A stretch of DNA of 64,000 nt from Voacanga thouarsii (taxonomy: Eukaryota; Streptophyta; Magnoliopsida; Gentianales; Apocynaceae). The notes below the pieces were generated by a model that worked only from the letters and a program-made list of their open reading frames with translations, was not told the DNA's origin and made no database searches. The DNA lies in the NCBI GenBank assembly GCA_026120185.1, contig JANUWF010000008.1:1116001-1180000 (forward strand), read 5' to 3'. This document shows positions 21,395 to 31,195 of this stretch, in pieces. Both the position numbers and the translations under genes were made by a program. Every line of letters starts with the position of its first letter. The stretch's first letter is position 1.

Positions 21395-21639
21395 TGTGAA
21401 ATCCCAGTCAAAACCAACCTTAGAGTAAGGGGGTTAGGATGCATAACATACTTTAGTGCATGATTAAATATATTTTTATTTGATTTTATGTGCCTTGGAT
21501 TTGAGTTTTAATGTCTTGGAGGCTTGTTGGTGAATATTGAGTGAGAATGGCAAAATGGTAATTTTTGCCTGAGGTGAAAATAGGGAGATAGCTTGAGGAT
21601 TGAATAGGAAATAAGTTGCTAGTGAAAATAACAACAAAA

Positions 21640-21711
21640 GTTGTTGTGGTGTAGTGGTTAGAGCTTTGAAAATTAATTCTTGAGGTCTTGGGTTCAAATT
21701 CCATCATAGGA
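21640..21711 (+). other. tRNA-like block in T1 5' LTR
   Basis: TGGTGTAGTGGTTAGAGC and GGTTCAAATTCC at tRNA spacing, 245 bp from the LTR start. Confidence 0.6.
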
Positions 21712-24591
21712 GCTTTAGCTTGGTTAAATTTTATTTTTGCTTGGGAAGTAATAATTTCAGCCTTAAGTGCTTAGAGTAGGGGAGTGATGATGTCCTAAGA
21801 GAGACATGTTAGGAGTATCCTCATTCTACTCCCTTGCCCTACTCAAATTTCCTAAGGGGAATTCATTTTTTCTTGATCTTTGATTTTTCCTTAGTTCTCA
21901 ACTCATTAGTGTGATTAAGTTGTTCTAGTCATTATCTTTCCAGAAATTTCAGTAAAGTGTTGTGGTCTTGTAGGATCAAAATTCCTTAGTAAAAGACTTC
22001 TTATGGCCTGAAAATGTGAAAGAATTGTGGGAGATTCCAAGAGGAAAAATTCCTCTAGTGATCTTGCTGAAAATTCACTCTAGCTAGTTCATCCTTCTTG
22101 GGATGAACTGAAAATTTTCAGCTTATTGTACCTTTAAGGTGTCGAGTTTCTTAGCTAGCATTCCCTCCGAAATGTTGCCAGAAAAAATGGTCTTTTGGAT
22201 CAGCTTGCAACCTGAATTCTTTAGCCATTTCCGGACTTCTCAAAGCTGGAGCAAAACCAGGAAAAATTCCTGTACAAATCGCAAATTTGAGAGTCCAAAA
22301 CCAAGCTGTTTTCTTCCAGATTTTTTTGAGCACTTTAGCCAAGTTTTTCCTCCACGAAGAAGGCTAGAAACCAGCCTTGAACACCCATGAAATTCCCCTT
22401 CAAACTCGCTACAAGATGGCTGGAAAATGGCAGCCGAAAAAGCTGTCCAGAAATTCCAGCCTAGCGAAATTCTGTGCAGTCCAATTGTCCAGCTTTGTTT
22501 CCTAATCTTTCTCCAGCCGAAACACCATCATTGTTCTGCATAAACCTTTCTTGAACCTTCAGTAACAGAGCTCCATTATTCCCCTTAAGCTTCTGCACGA
22601 AATTCAGACATGGCTGCCTGAAAATTTCTCCAACAAGTCCCTGCAATTATGCTTGATGGATTTCCAAAATTCCAGCCACCATAGTGTTGCAACTTTCCAT
22701 AATGTATCCCTCAAATAACCAGACTTCTTCTTCACCATTATGCTCCCTATTTTCAGCCACCATAAGCTTCTTTAAACTAGCATTAATTCCACTGAAATTC
22801 TGCTCAAAGCAGTCGGCCATGGCAGACTTCCAAAGCTCTCCAACAATTAAGATATTCTAGGATATTTAGTTTCCAAATTTACTTGCTAAAAATATTCTTC
22901 AAGGATTTTAACAACTAGCCTTTCATTTTCCCTTCCAAATCAGAGAACCAACCTCCTAAACCCTACAGAAAATTCGGCACACAATCTCTCAAATTCCTTC
23001 AACCTTCAAGAACACACACACTACACCAAGAACACTTACTTCTTCCTTTCACCTAATATCCCTCCAAACCACTTCAAACCTTCTCTAAAATCTCCAGATT
23101 TGACCTACTCACTGCCGTGAGTCCATCAACACCATTCTTAACATCAAACTCCACAAATCAACTCGCTACTTTAGATCAAAACCAGAAAATTCTGTGAACA
23201 TTCAAGAACACCTTCAAGGTAGGATTGTTCTAACAACTTCATCTTCTTCAATTTTTATCTCAAGTGAGAATATATGTGAATAAACATGCTAATGGTCTCT
23301 TTCTCTCTCTCTCTATCTCTCTCTCTCTTCCTCTCAAGGCCGAAACTCTCTCTCTTGGCCGAATGGCTTCATCTTCCATGGTCATGCTATCTCCATCTTC
23401 CATGGACAAATTTAGGCATCTAGGAGTTGAGATCCATTCTAAACTCCTTCAAAGCATTCATCAACCAAGTAAGTGCCTTCAATCATTCTTTTAAATCCTA
23501 GATTCATGTCTCTAGGATGTTGTTGTTAGAAGGTGGATGATGATAGGGTTTGAGTATGTATTGTTGAGATTGAAGCATGAATATATGTATGATTGTGAAG
23601 GAGATGGGATTTAAGCATGGAGGGATTATCTTGGTTGATAGTATGATGATTTGAGGTTTGATGCATGTCATAGGAGGTATTTGTGATGAAGTATGCTAGA
23701 AATTATGCCACCTTTGATGAATAGGATTTATATGCATGTTGGATTTTTGAAGCTATGATCATATTTATGCTAGTAGGGGTTAGATCATGTCTTGATAAAT
23801 TGAGATCTATGCTTGTATGCATGATTTGAATGATTTGATGAGTTGAAGGGTTGTATATGTTCATGACTGTGAATAACCATGGAAATATGATCATGATCTA
23901 GTTGTCTCTAAGCAAATTTTTATTTCATGAATAAAATATTTAATAATATAATTTTGCTGGTGATTTCGAAAAACCCTAGGAAGGGTGGATTTGGGATATT
24001 ATATTTATATAAAGGATAATTTAGTCAAATAAATAATAGTTTTAATAGAAAAATAAAATAGATAGATATTTTATAAAATAATGAAATCAACTAAAGCCTT
24101 TTATGGAAATAATGATAATTAGTAAAATACTTATTATTATAAATCTAATTATTATCTTTTAATCAAAGCCTATTAAAACTTATTTATTATTTTTCAAGCA
24201 AGACTCATTAAAATTCATTTTCAACTAACTTTGATTATCAGTTATTTTCTAACAACTAAATTATTAATACCTCATTATTTTCCCTAATAACCACTTAGGA
24301 CTCTTGATCAAATAAACTCTAAATTTTTCTTAGCAAGATTTAAACTTTCAACATCTTGGAATTTATTTCCCAAACCATTAGTTATTTTAAATATCAGATT
24401 AGGCTCAACCTATAAACCTATTTATTTATTGTTTGGCCTTAAAGCTTGGGACACTAGGATTATGGTAGTAGCAAGTTGAGTTGATTTAAAATTAAGGAAG
24501 TGGATTGTGGCTTGAAATTGAATGTGATTTGTATTTGCCACGTGGGGTTAGGTCAGCTGTTGGGGACCTCTTTATTGTGAGCAAGAATCAG

Positions 24592-25420
24592 GTAAGCTCC
24601 TGCATAAAAAACCTGATTGTTGAAAAATGTTTAATTATGGCAAGCCAAATGTAGAGTGCATGGACACTCATTTTTGTAAAGGCAATTGAGGGTTGTCTCC
24701 TGTTTTATTTCCGTTAGATGAGTTATTTGACATTTAATAAGCAGATTTACTCAAACTCAGAACTCTTTCTGAAACTGTTTTTGACAAAGATTTTGGAAAC
24801 CCTTAATTGCCATGTTCAAGTGGAACTATGTTTGTACAATTATCCCAAGTGGGATACGTTATGTTGAGCACTCAATAAGGGTGGACTACTAGGGCTAGTC
24901 TTTGAGGGGTTAGGGTAAGTCTCTCAGTAGGTGGCCATCTCTGAGGGGTGAGTCCTTCCCGGATAGGACGTCAGTCCAGTGGGTCGTGTCGGTCCGAGCT
25001 AGCAGGGTTCTTTTCAGTCAAGTGACTGTGTTTTGCCGGAATGGACACCCGGTTGTTGTTTGGGTATAGAGAAGGAGGAGTATCTTGCCCAGTAGGCCGA
25101 TCACCTACTTTTGTCAGTCTGCACAAAGTGTGGCATTCTGACCGGCGGTATGCACAAAGTGTGGCATGCTGACCATTCGGTTATGGGGCCCAACGTATGG
25201 TAACCCGTAATCCTTTCTTTTGAGTGGTTGATTTTATAAATTATGTATCGCTGGAAAAGCCGAAACACCTCTCTTGCTTTTGACGGATGTTTATTGCTTG
25301 CCAGTGATCTCTTATAAAGAATTTTATACTTTGCATTAACGAATTGTTTTCACCCTACACTTAAACACACACAGACTTACTGAGATTTCTGTCTCACCAC
25401 CATTTTTACCGTGATTTCAG
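24592..25420 (+). other. Predicted intron inside T1 5' LTR
   Basis: CAG/GTAAGCTCC donor and GTGATTTCAG/GTCGGTCC acceptor, 829 bp apart, as in the solo LTR. The palindrome is mutated in this copy (GTTGAGCACTCAA). Confidence 0.4.
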
Positions 25421-25593
25421 GTCGGTCCTGTTGTGGGGGTGAGTAGCTTGATATTGCCTGCTTTGGAAGATTTTCTGATAATTTATTTTGTGTAATGTTT
25501 CGGGGAAGATGAGGGTGGATGAATGTTATTATGGAGTTGTTTTGGGTATTCTTGAATTTAGTCGTGGATTTATTGGATTTGTTTTTGGGATGT

Positions 25594-25599
25594 AATAAA
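25594..25599 (+). terminator. AATAAA signal of T1 5' LTR
   Basis: AATAAA in TGTAATAAATTTTAAG, about 125 bp before the LTR end, conserved in the 3' LTR and the solo LTR. Confidence 0.45.
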
Positions 25600-25661
25600 T
25601 TTTAAGTTCAAGTATTATTTTTATTCTGCAATTTTTATTTGTGTGACCTAGTTATAAAGAT

Positions 25662-25705
25662 CCTTTGTCCTTTGGATGGGGCGATATCCCCGGCCCTGGC
25701 GGGCC
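25662..25705 (+). other. Two terminal hairpins of T1 5' LTR
   Basis: First stem CTTTGTCC/GGATGGG around TTT; second stem GGCCC/GGGCC around TGGC (25692-25705). A competing GGGG/CCC pairing lies between them. Confidence 0.55.
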
Positions 25706-25726
25706 TAGGTAGTGGGGTGTTACAAG

Positions 25727-25737
25727 TGGTATCACAG
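25727..25737 (+). other. T1 primer binding site (tRNA-iMet type)
   Basis: TGGTATCACAG stands 2 bp after the 5' LTR; one mismatch from the usual TGGTATCAGAG. Confidence 0.9.
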
Positions 25738-25822
25738 ACTAGGTTTAGCCAATTATCGATAGTATTTGTGCTATTTCTTTAAGTCTGAATCTTTATCTAA
25801 CCTATCTTGTTGATGCTGTAGG

Positions 25823-26332
25823 ATGGTTAGACTGCTTAGGACTACGAGGAAAGGGCAGGAATGGCACCCGCCTATCTTTCTAGACTTTCTAGACCCGGAG
25901 GACCTTCTAGTTCCCCAGCCTGCCCCTCAGCCAGTTATCCCCATGGAGGATAACAGTGATGATGAGGTTATCCCTATGGAGGATAACAGTGATGATGAGA
26001 TTAACCCTATGGAGGATAACGGTGATGAAGAGGTCCAGATCATTGAGCCTCCCCCAATTCTGGTGATTGACATAAGCTCGGATAGTGAGGATGAGGTGAT
26101 GATAGTGGAGCCTGAACCCCACCCTCCTAATCCCGAGGTGGACTTAGCAGCAGATAGCGATGACTCGGGGAAGATAGACTATGAGTCTCCGCCTAGGCCT
26201 TCTTTTCTTCCTTCCTTTAGCCGTGTGGAACCTGGGGAGATTTCTAGGCGCCCTGGGAAGGAGCCCATGAAGGGATTTGCTAGCGAGGATGGGGGTAGAT
26301 TTTTCCAAGAACTTTGGGGGATGGTTATATGA
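25823..26332 (+). CDS. T1 extra 5' ORF: acidic protein with SUMO-interaction-like motifs
   Basis: A 169-codon open frame between the primer site and gag. I do not recognise a family. The start is basic (MVRLLRTTRKGQEWH), then a proline-rich stretch (31-40). Three 11-residue repeats, VIPMEDNSDDE-like, occupy residues 38-70. A hydrophobic/acidic core follows with three SIM-like cores: VQIIE (71-75), VIDISSDSEDE (81-91) and VMIVEPE (92-98). A Ser/Pro-rich tail with RRPGKEP (142-148) ends it. Net charge is strongly negative and there is no signal peptide or membrane segment. The first ATG stands about 85 bp after the primer site. The last 20 or so codons may be out of frame: another frame continues to an acidic DDEGSDED end at 26363. 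Unlike the gag-pol after it, it has no internal stop. A role in chromatin or SUMO binding is inference only. Confidence 0.6.
   Translation: MVRLLRTTRKGQEWHPPIFLDFLDPEDLLVPQPAPQPVIPMEDNSDDEVIPMEDNSDDEINPMEDNGDEEVQIIEPPPILVIDISSDSEDEVMIVEPEPHPPNPEVDLAADSDDSGKIDYESPPRPSFLPSFSRVEPGEISRRPGKEPMKGFASEDGGRFFQELWGMVI
25934..26032 (+). repeat. 33-bp coding minisatellite, three units
   Basis: Three 33-bp units beginning GTTATCCCCATGGAGGATAA, kept in frame; units 1 and 2 differ at one position, and unit 3 has a few changes. They encode residues 38-70 of the 5' ORF. Confidence 0.9.
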
Positions 26333-26363
26333 AGCTGATGATGAGGGTTCTGACGAGGATTAG

Positions 26364-26614
26364 GGTACTAGGAGTTCCTTTGATTTGGATGTTTATTTGT
26401 TTACTATTTTTCAAGAACTTTTATTGTTAAGGATCTTAATTCTGTTTTCTATTAAGATTTCGAATCTATGCAAGTCCATTTTTGAAAGAGAATTTATTCC
26501 TTAGCTAAATTTACATCCGCTTTCTATTTACATCTGTTTGACAATGCATGCAAGTACAACTAAAATGATTTGACCTTTAAGTGCATACACTTATCATCTG
26601 GGGTGTGGTTTAGA
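26364..26614 (+). other. T1 spacer between 5' ORF and gag
   Basis: About 250 bp of AT-rich, T-rich sequence with no frame. How gag would be reached behind the upstream ORF (reinitiation, splicing or a separate transcript) cannot be told from sequence. Confidence 0.6.
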
Positions 26615-27670
26615 ATGGCACCCAAGCGTCATGCAACTGCAGCAGGTGGAAGGGTACCGGAAGTCGAACAAGTGGCACCAGAAATAGGAGCAGCTCAGAT
26701 GCAAGCACCTAACCGGGGTGAAGGGAATAGTCAGAATATGGGATCAAGGTCTGAAGTTCCAGTTGATGTGACCATGGGCCAGGCATTCAGCAAAATGGCT
26801 GAGGTTTTGCAGTCAATGACCGAGAGGCGGAACTTAAGGGGTGAGGATGAGGCCTTAGAGCGAATTTTGAAGTTCCAGCCGCCCGTCTTCTTGGGTAAAG
26901 TGGAATAGGATCAAAAGGCGGAGCAGTGGGTTGAACAGCTAGAGGACATATTCGTGACGCTCCAGTATACCGAGAAGCGGATTGTTAAGTTTGCAGTTTT
27001 TCGACTAAGAGGACCAGCTCGAGAGTGGTGGCAGTGGGTCCAAGACGGCTGGGAGATGAACGAGTAGGAATGGACGTGGTCCAACTTCGTTGAGGCCTTC
27101 AGGGCAGAGTATATTCCACAGTGGATTGTGGAGAAGCGAGAGGACGAATTTCAGAATTTGAGGCAGGGGAGCATGTCAGTTGCTCAATATGCGGCGCGAT
27201 TCACTCAATTATTGAAATACTGCCGGAGATTGGTGGCTACCGAGAAGAATAGGACAAGGCAGTTCGTTAAGGGGCTGAGACCAGAGCTGAGGAGAGCATT
27301 GGCACCTGCTCCACCGACCACTTATTCGGGGGCTGTGGACGCAGCCACTCGAACGGGGAATGAGGACTGCAGCCAGATAGCAATAAAACCCTTCCAGCCA
27401 CCGAGACAGCCACAAGGACAATTTCTGAGACCGCAACCCCATAAGCACCCCGCCAATCATCAATGGCAGAACCGGGGGAAGCAAGCCCGGACAGCACCAA
27501 GTGGACCTGCCCCAAATCTCCCATCATGCAGGCAGTGTGGAAGGAAAGGGTCTAAGGGTGGTGAAAAGAAATGCTATCACTATGGCAACCCGAACCACCT
27601 GAGGAACGCCTGCCCCAAATTGCACCGCGTCGGGCATGGAAACCAGGCTCAGAACCCGGGGCCCAACTGA
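26615..27670 (+). pseudogene. T1 gag, three in-frame stops and a broken zinc knuckle
   Basis: Starts MAPKRHATAAGGRVPE. The family helix GQAFSKMAEVLQSM is followed by the capsid core: QWVEQLEDIF, the REWWQWV box, FVEAFRAEYIP and QGSMSVAQYAARFTQLLKYC. A Pro/Gln/Arg-rich linker leads to the nucleocapsid knuckle at 27572-27613, read CYHYGNPNHLRNAC; its second Cys is Tyr (TGT to TAT), so zinc binding should fail. Stops stand at 26906 (TAG; T0 has CAA here), 27065 (TAG) and 27668 (TGA). Gag and pol share one frame, as in Tekay-like elements that make a single polyprotein. Confidence 0.9.
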
Positions 27671-27715
27671 GCTAACCCCACGGGAGTATCCAGGAGTGGA
27701 GCACCGAGGCCGCAA

Positions 27716-28426
27716 GTGAAGGCCAAGGTATTCGCTTTCAACAGAGAAGAAGTTGGGGCCGATACAGCGGTGGTAGAAGGCACGTTCTCTATTCAAGGAC
27801 GATCAGTTAATACTTTGATTGATCCTGGCTCTACTCATTCTTATATAAATAAGTTATGTGCATGTCATTTGGGTTGGGATGGAATGGAGCTCCATTTCAT
27901 TTTAGAGGTAAGCACACCTCTGGGGAAAATGGTGCAAGCGGATCGATATGTAAATGAGTGTAAAGTTAATATGGGGAGAGAAAGTTTGGAGGGGGATTTG
28001 ATAGTACTGGACATTGAGGATTATGACTTGATTTTGGGGATGGACTAGTTAGCCAAGCATGGGGCTAGGGTAGACTATAAAAATAAGACCATCCAGTTCA
28101 TCAGAACGGGCTGTGATGTATTGGAATTTAATGGCAAGAGGGTAAAAGAATGTAAGTATCTTATCGCGGGGGCTAAAGCCCGGAAACTGTTGAAGCAAGG
28201 GTGTCAAGGGTACCTGGCTTACATGATAAACAAGCCGAAGGACCAGTGCACTCTAGAAGACACTGAAGTAGTGAAGGATTTTTCTGATATGTTTCCGGCA
28301 GAACTTGATTCTCTACCTCCTAGCCGAGAAGTGGAATTCACCATCGACTTAGTTCCGGGAGCGGAACCAGTATCGCGGACTCCATATCGGATGGCACCGG
28401 CAGAGTTAAAAGAGTTGAAAGAGTAG
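27716..28426 (+). pseudogene. T1 aspartic protease and linker to RT
   Basis: The protease active site reads LIDPGSTHSYI, a variant common in this plant clade, followed by VSTPLGKMVQADRYV, GDLIVLDIEDYDLILGMD and, after a TAG at 28046 in place of the usual Trp codon, LAKHGARVDY. The linker carries the FSDMFPAELDSLPPSREVEF and YRMAPAELKELKE stretches that lead into RT. A second TAG at 28424 ends it, where a Gln codon is expected. Confidence 0.9.
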
Positions 28427-29794
28427 TTGGAGGAGTTAGTGGGTCAAGGCTATATCAGGCCGAGCATGTCACCCTGGGGAACACCTGTGTTGTTTGTAAA
28501 GAAGAAGGATGGAACTCTGAGGCTATGCATCGACTACCGAGGGTTGAACAATTTAATGGTCAAGAACAAGTATCCTTTACCATTGATTGACGAGCTATTC
28601 GACCAGTTGCAAGGATCCAGTTGCTACTCTAAGTTGGATCTGAGACAAGGGTACCACCAGGTACGAATAAGAGAGGATGATATTCCCAAGACAGCCTTCA
28701 ACACCAGATATGGACATTACGAGTTCGTGGTGACGCCGTTCGGGGTGACTAACGCTCCAGAAATATTCATGGACCTGATGCATCGAGTATTCCGACCTTA
28801 TCTGGACAAGTTCTTGGTAGTCTTCATCGATGATATTTTGATTTACTCCAAGAGTCCGGAGGAGCATGCCGAGCATCTGAGGCTCGTATTGGAGAAATTG
28901 CGGGAGCACAAGCTGTACGCCAAGTTCAGCAAGTGCGAATTCTGGCTAGATAGTGTGGCATTCCTTGGTCATGTGGTAACCAAGGAGGGAATCAAGGTAG
29001 ATCCGACAAAGGTTGAAGCGGTATCAGACTGGAACCAGCCGGAGAATATTACCGAGATCCGGAGTTTCTTGGGACTGGCTGGTTACTACCGAAGGTTTAT
29101 CAAGGGATTTTCGACACTTGCATCGCCAATGACTCGATTGTTGCGGAAGGATGTTCCATTTGTGTGGAACGAGAAATGCGAGAAAAGCTTTCAAGAATTG
29201 AAGCGCAGACTGATGACAGCATCGGTATTGAGTCTACCAGAGGAAGGGAAACGTTACGCACTGTATACTGATGCTTCGAAAGAAGGATTGTGAGCAGTGT
29301 TGATGCAGGACCGGAAGGTGATTGCTTATGCTTCTCAAAAGCTAAGACCTCATGAAGTGAACTACCCCACTCATGATCTGGAGCTGGCAGCTATAGTGTT
29401 CGCCCTCAAGAAATGGCGACACTACCTGTATGGAGCCGAATATGAGGTGTTCACCAACCATAAGAGTTTGAAGTATATCTTCACTCAAAAGGACCTGAAC
29501 CTGAGGAAGCGAAGGTGGATGGAATTCCTAGAAGAATACCGTTGTCCGATCAACTACCATCCTGGGAATGCCAACGTTGTGGCAGACGCCCTGAGCAGAA
29601 AAGTGGGAATGGCCAGACAGAAGGTGCAGGAAATGCAAGCAGTTCAAGATGTGTTGGACAGAAGGGCAGAAGTACAAGACGAAAGAATTGTCATCAGCAA
29701 TTTAAAGTTGGTGCCGGATTTGAAGCAGGAAATAGTGGAAGCTCAACGAAGCAACGCCGAGTTTCAACTTTTCAAGGATAAGGAGCTTAAGTGA
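28427..29794 (+). pseudogene. T1 reverse transcriptase and RNase H
   Basis: The longest open piece (to 29293) is a nearly whole gypsy [33 protein letters not shown], the [11 protein letters not shown] palm strand and the catalytic FIDDILIYS (FIDD at 28823-28834). [14 protein letters not shown] and [16 protein letters not shown] follow. RNase H begins with YTDASKEGL; a TGA at 29291 stands after it. It resumes with [30 protein letters not shown] and [13 protein letters not shown] at 29792 closes the piece. All visible RT catalytic residues are present; only the stops make it a pseudogene. Confidence 0.93.
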
Positions 29795-31149
29795 CCAGGC
29801 AGTGAATTTCGTCAAGATGAGGCGGGAGTTTTTCATTTCAGAGATCGATTATGTGTGCCCGGAGAGCAACAATTGAATGACAGAATTTTGGAGGAGGTGT
29901 ACAAGAGCAAGTATGCCATTCATCCGGGGAAGTCAAGATGTACCAGGATTTGAAGAGAGCTTATTGGTGGCCCGGACTGAAGCGAGACGTGGTCAAATAT
30001 GTTTCGACTTGTCTCACCTGCCAGAAAGTTAAAGCGGAGCATAAGAAGTCAGCGGGACTATTGCAGCCATTGCCAGTGCCAGAATGGAAGTGGGAGGAGG
30101 TGACTATGGATTTCGTCATTGGACTTCCCATGTCAAGGACTTAAAAGGACGCTATATGGGTGGTGGTGGATCGACTAACCAAGTCGGCCCATTTCATACC
30201 GGTGAATGTGAGGGACTCGATGGAGACGCTAGCTCAGACTTATGTTCGAGAGATCGTCCGACTTCATGGAGTGCCTTCAAGCATAGTGTCAGACCGAGAC
30301 CCGAGGTTTACGTCTCGTTTTTGGGGAAAGTTTTAGGAATCAATGGGGTTGAATCTGAAATTCAGTACGACGGCACATCCGCAGACCGATGGGCAGTCAG
30401 AAAGGGTGATCCAAATATTAGAGGATATGTTGAGAGCCTGTGTCTTGGATTTCGGAGATAAGTGGATCGAGTGTGTACCGTATGCCGAGCTGTCATATAA
30501 TAATAGCTACCAAGCCTCAATTGGGATGGCACCGTATGAGGCTTTGTATGGGCGCAAGTGTCAAGTACCGTTGTATTGGAGTTGGTCGGAAGATGGTCAT
30601 GTGGGCAAAACCAGAGTGGTCTGTGTCAAAGAAATGTTGGATATAGTGAAACTGATTCGGGAAAGGTTAAAGGAGGCTCAGAGCCGGCAGAAGAGCTATG
30701 CGGATAACCGGCGAAGAGAATTGGAATTTCAAGTCGGGGACCGCGTATTTCTGAAACTAACACCAAATAGGGGAATTTTGAAGCATCCGAAGGGCGAAAC
30801 GTTGAATCCGAGACATTTGGGGCCGTTTCTGATTAAGGAAAGAATTGGACCGGTAGCTTACCGATTGGACCTGCCGGATGGGTTGATGGGTATCCATGAT
30901 GTGTTTCATGTGTCGCAATTGAAGAAGTATAATGCGGATCCCGACCATGTATTGAATGATGAACCGTTAGTGTTGCAGCCAGACTTAAGCTACGTGGAGA
31001 AGCCTGTGCGGATATTGGACCGCAGTGTCAAAACTCTCCGGAATAAACAGATACCGATGGTTAAGATCCAGTGGGAGCACCATGGCACACAGGATGCCAC
31101 ATGGGAGTCGGAAGAATGGGTTAAGCGGAAGTATCCCAAGTTGAAATAG
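29795..31149 (+). pseudogene. T1 integrase with GPY/F module and chromodomain
   Basis: The zinc region (IHPG, then CLTCQKVKAEHKK) is interrupted near 29928 by a one-base deletion, after which the frame shifts and continues to the end. Catalytic core: first Asp in TMDFVIGLP, second in [13 protein letters not shown], Glu in GQSERVIQ. Stops lie at 30142 (TAA) and 30334 (TAG). The C-terminal part is open (30343-31149): GRKCQVPLYW, the HLGPFLIKERIGPVAYRL GPY/F module, DVFHVSQLKKY, and a chromodomain-like end with VKIQWEHHGTQDATWE and a TAG at 31147. The chromodomain and very long LTRs point to the Tekay (Del) chromovirus clade. Confidence 0.93.
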
Positions 31150-31182
31150 AGGTATGCTTGAATTTCGGGACGAAATTCTTCT

Positions 31183-31195
31183 AAGGAGGGGAGGA
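31183..31195 (+). other. T1 polypurine tract
   Basis: AAGGAGGGGAGGA stands directly before the 3' LTR, 33 bp after the pol stop. Confidence 0.92.

Larger units (their letters stand above)
21395..25724 (+). mobile_element. T1 5' LTR (family A, 4,330 bp)
   Basis: It runs TGTGAAATCCC...GGGGTGTTACA and is followed 2 bp later by the primer site. Against the 3' LTR (31196-38786 minus its insertion) I count about five differences in the first 310 bp, four of them transitions, so T1 is not very recent. A gap of about 40-45 bp near 22985 and smaller gaps account for the LTRs' different lengths. TATA-like box near 24006 and AATAAA at 25594-25599. Confidence 0.97.

Noticed and set aside
25907..26122. 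Minus-strand 71-codon frame opposite the upstream ORF
   Set aside because: It is the antisense shadow of the 33-bp repeats.
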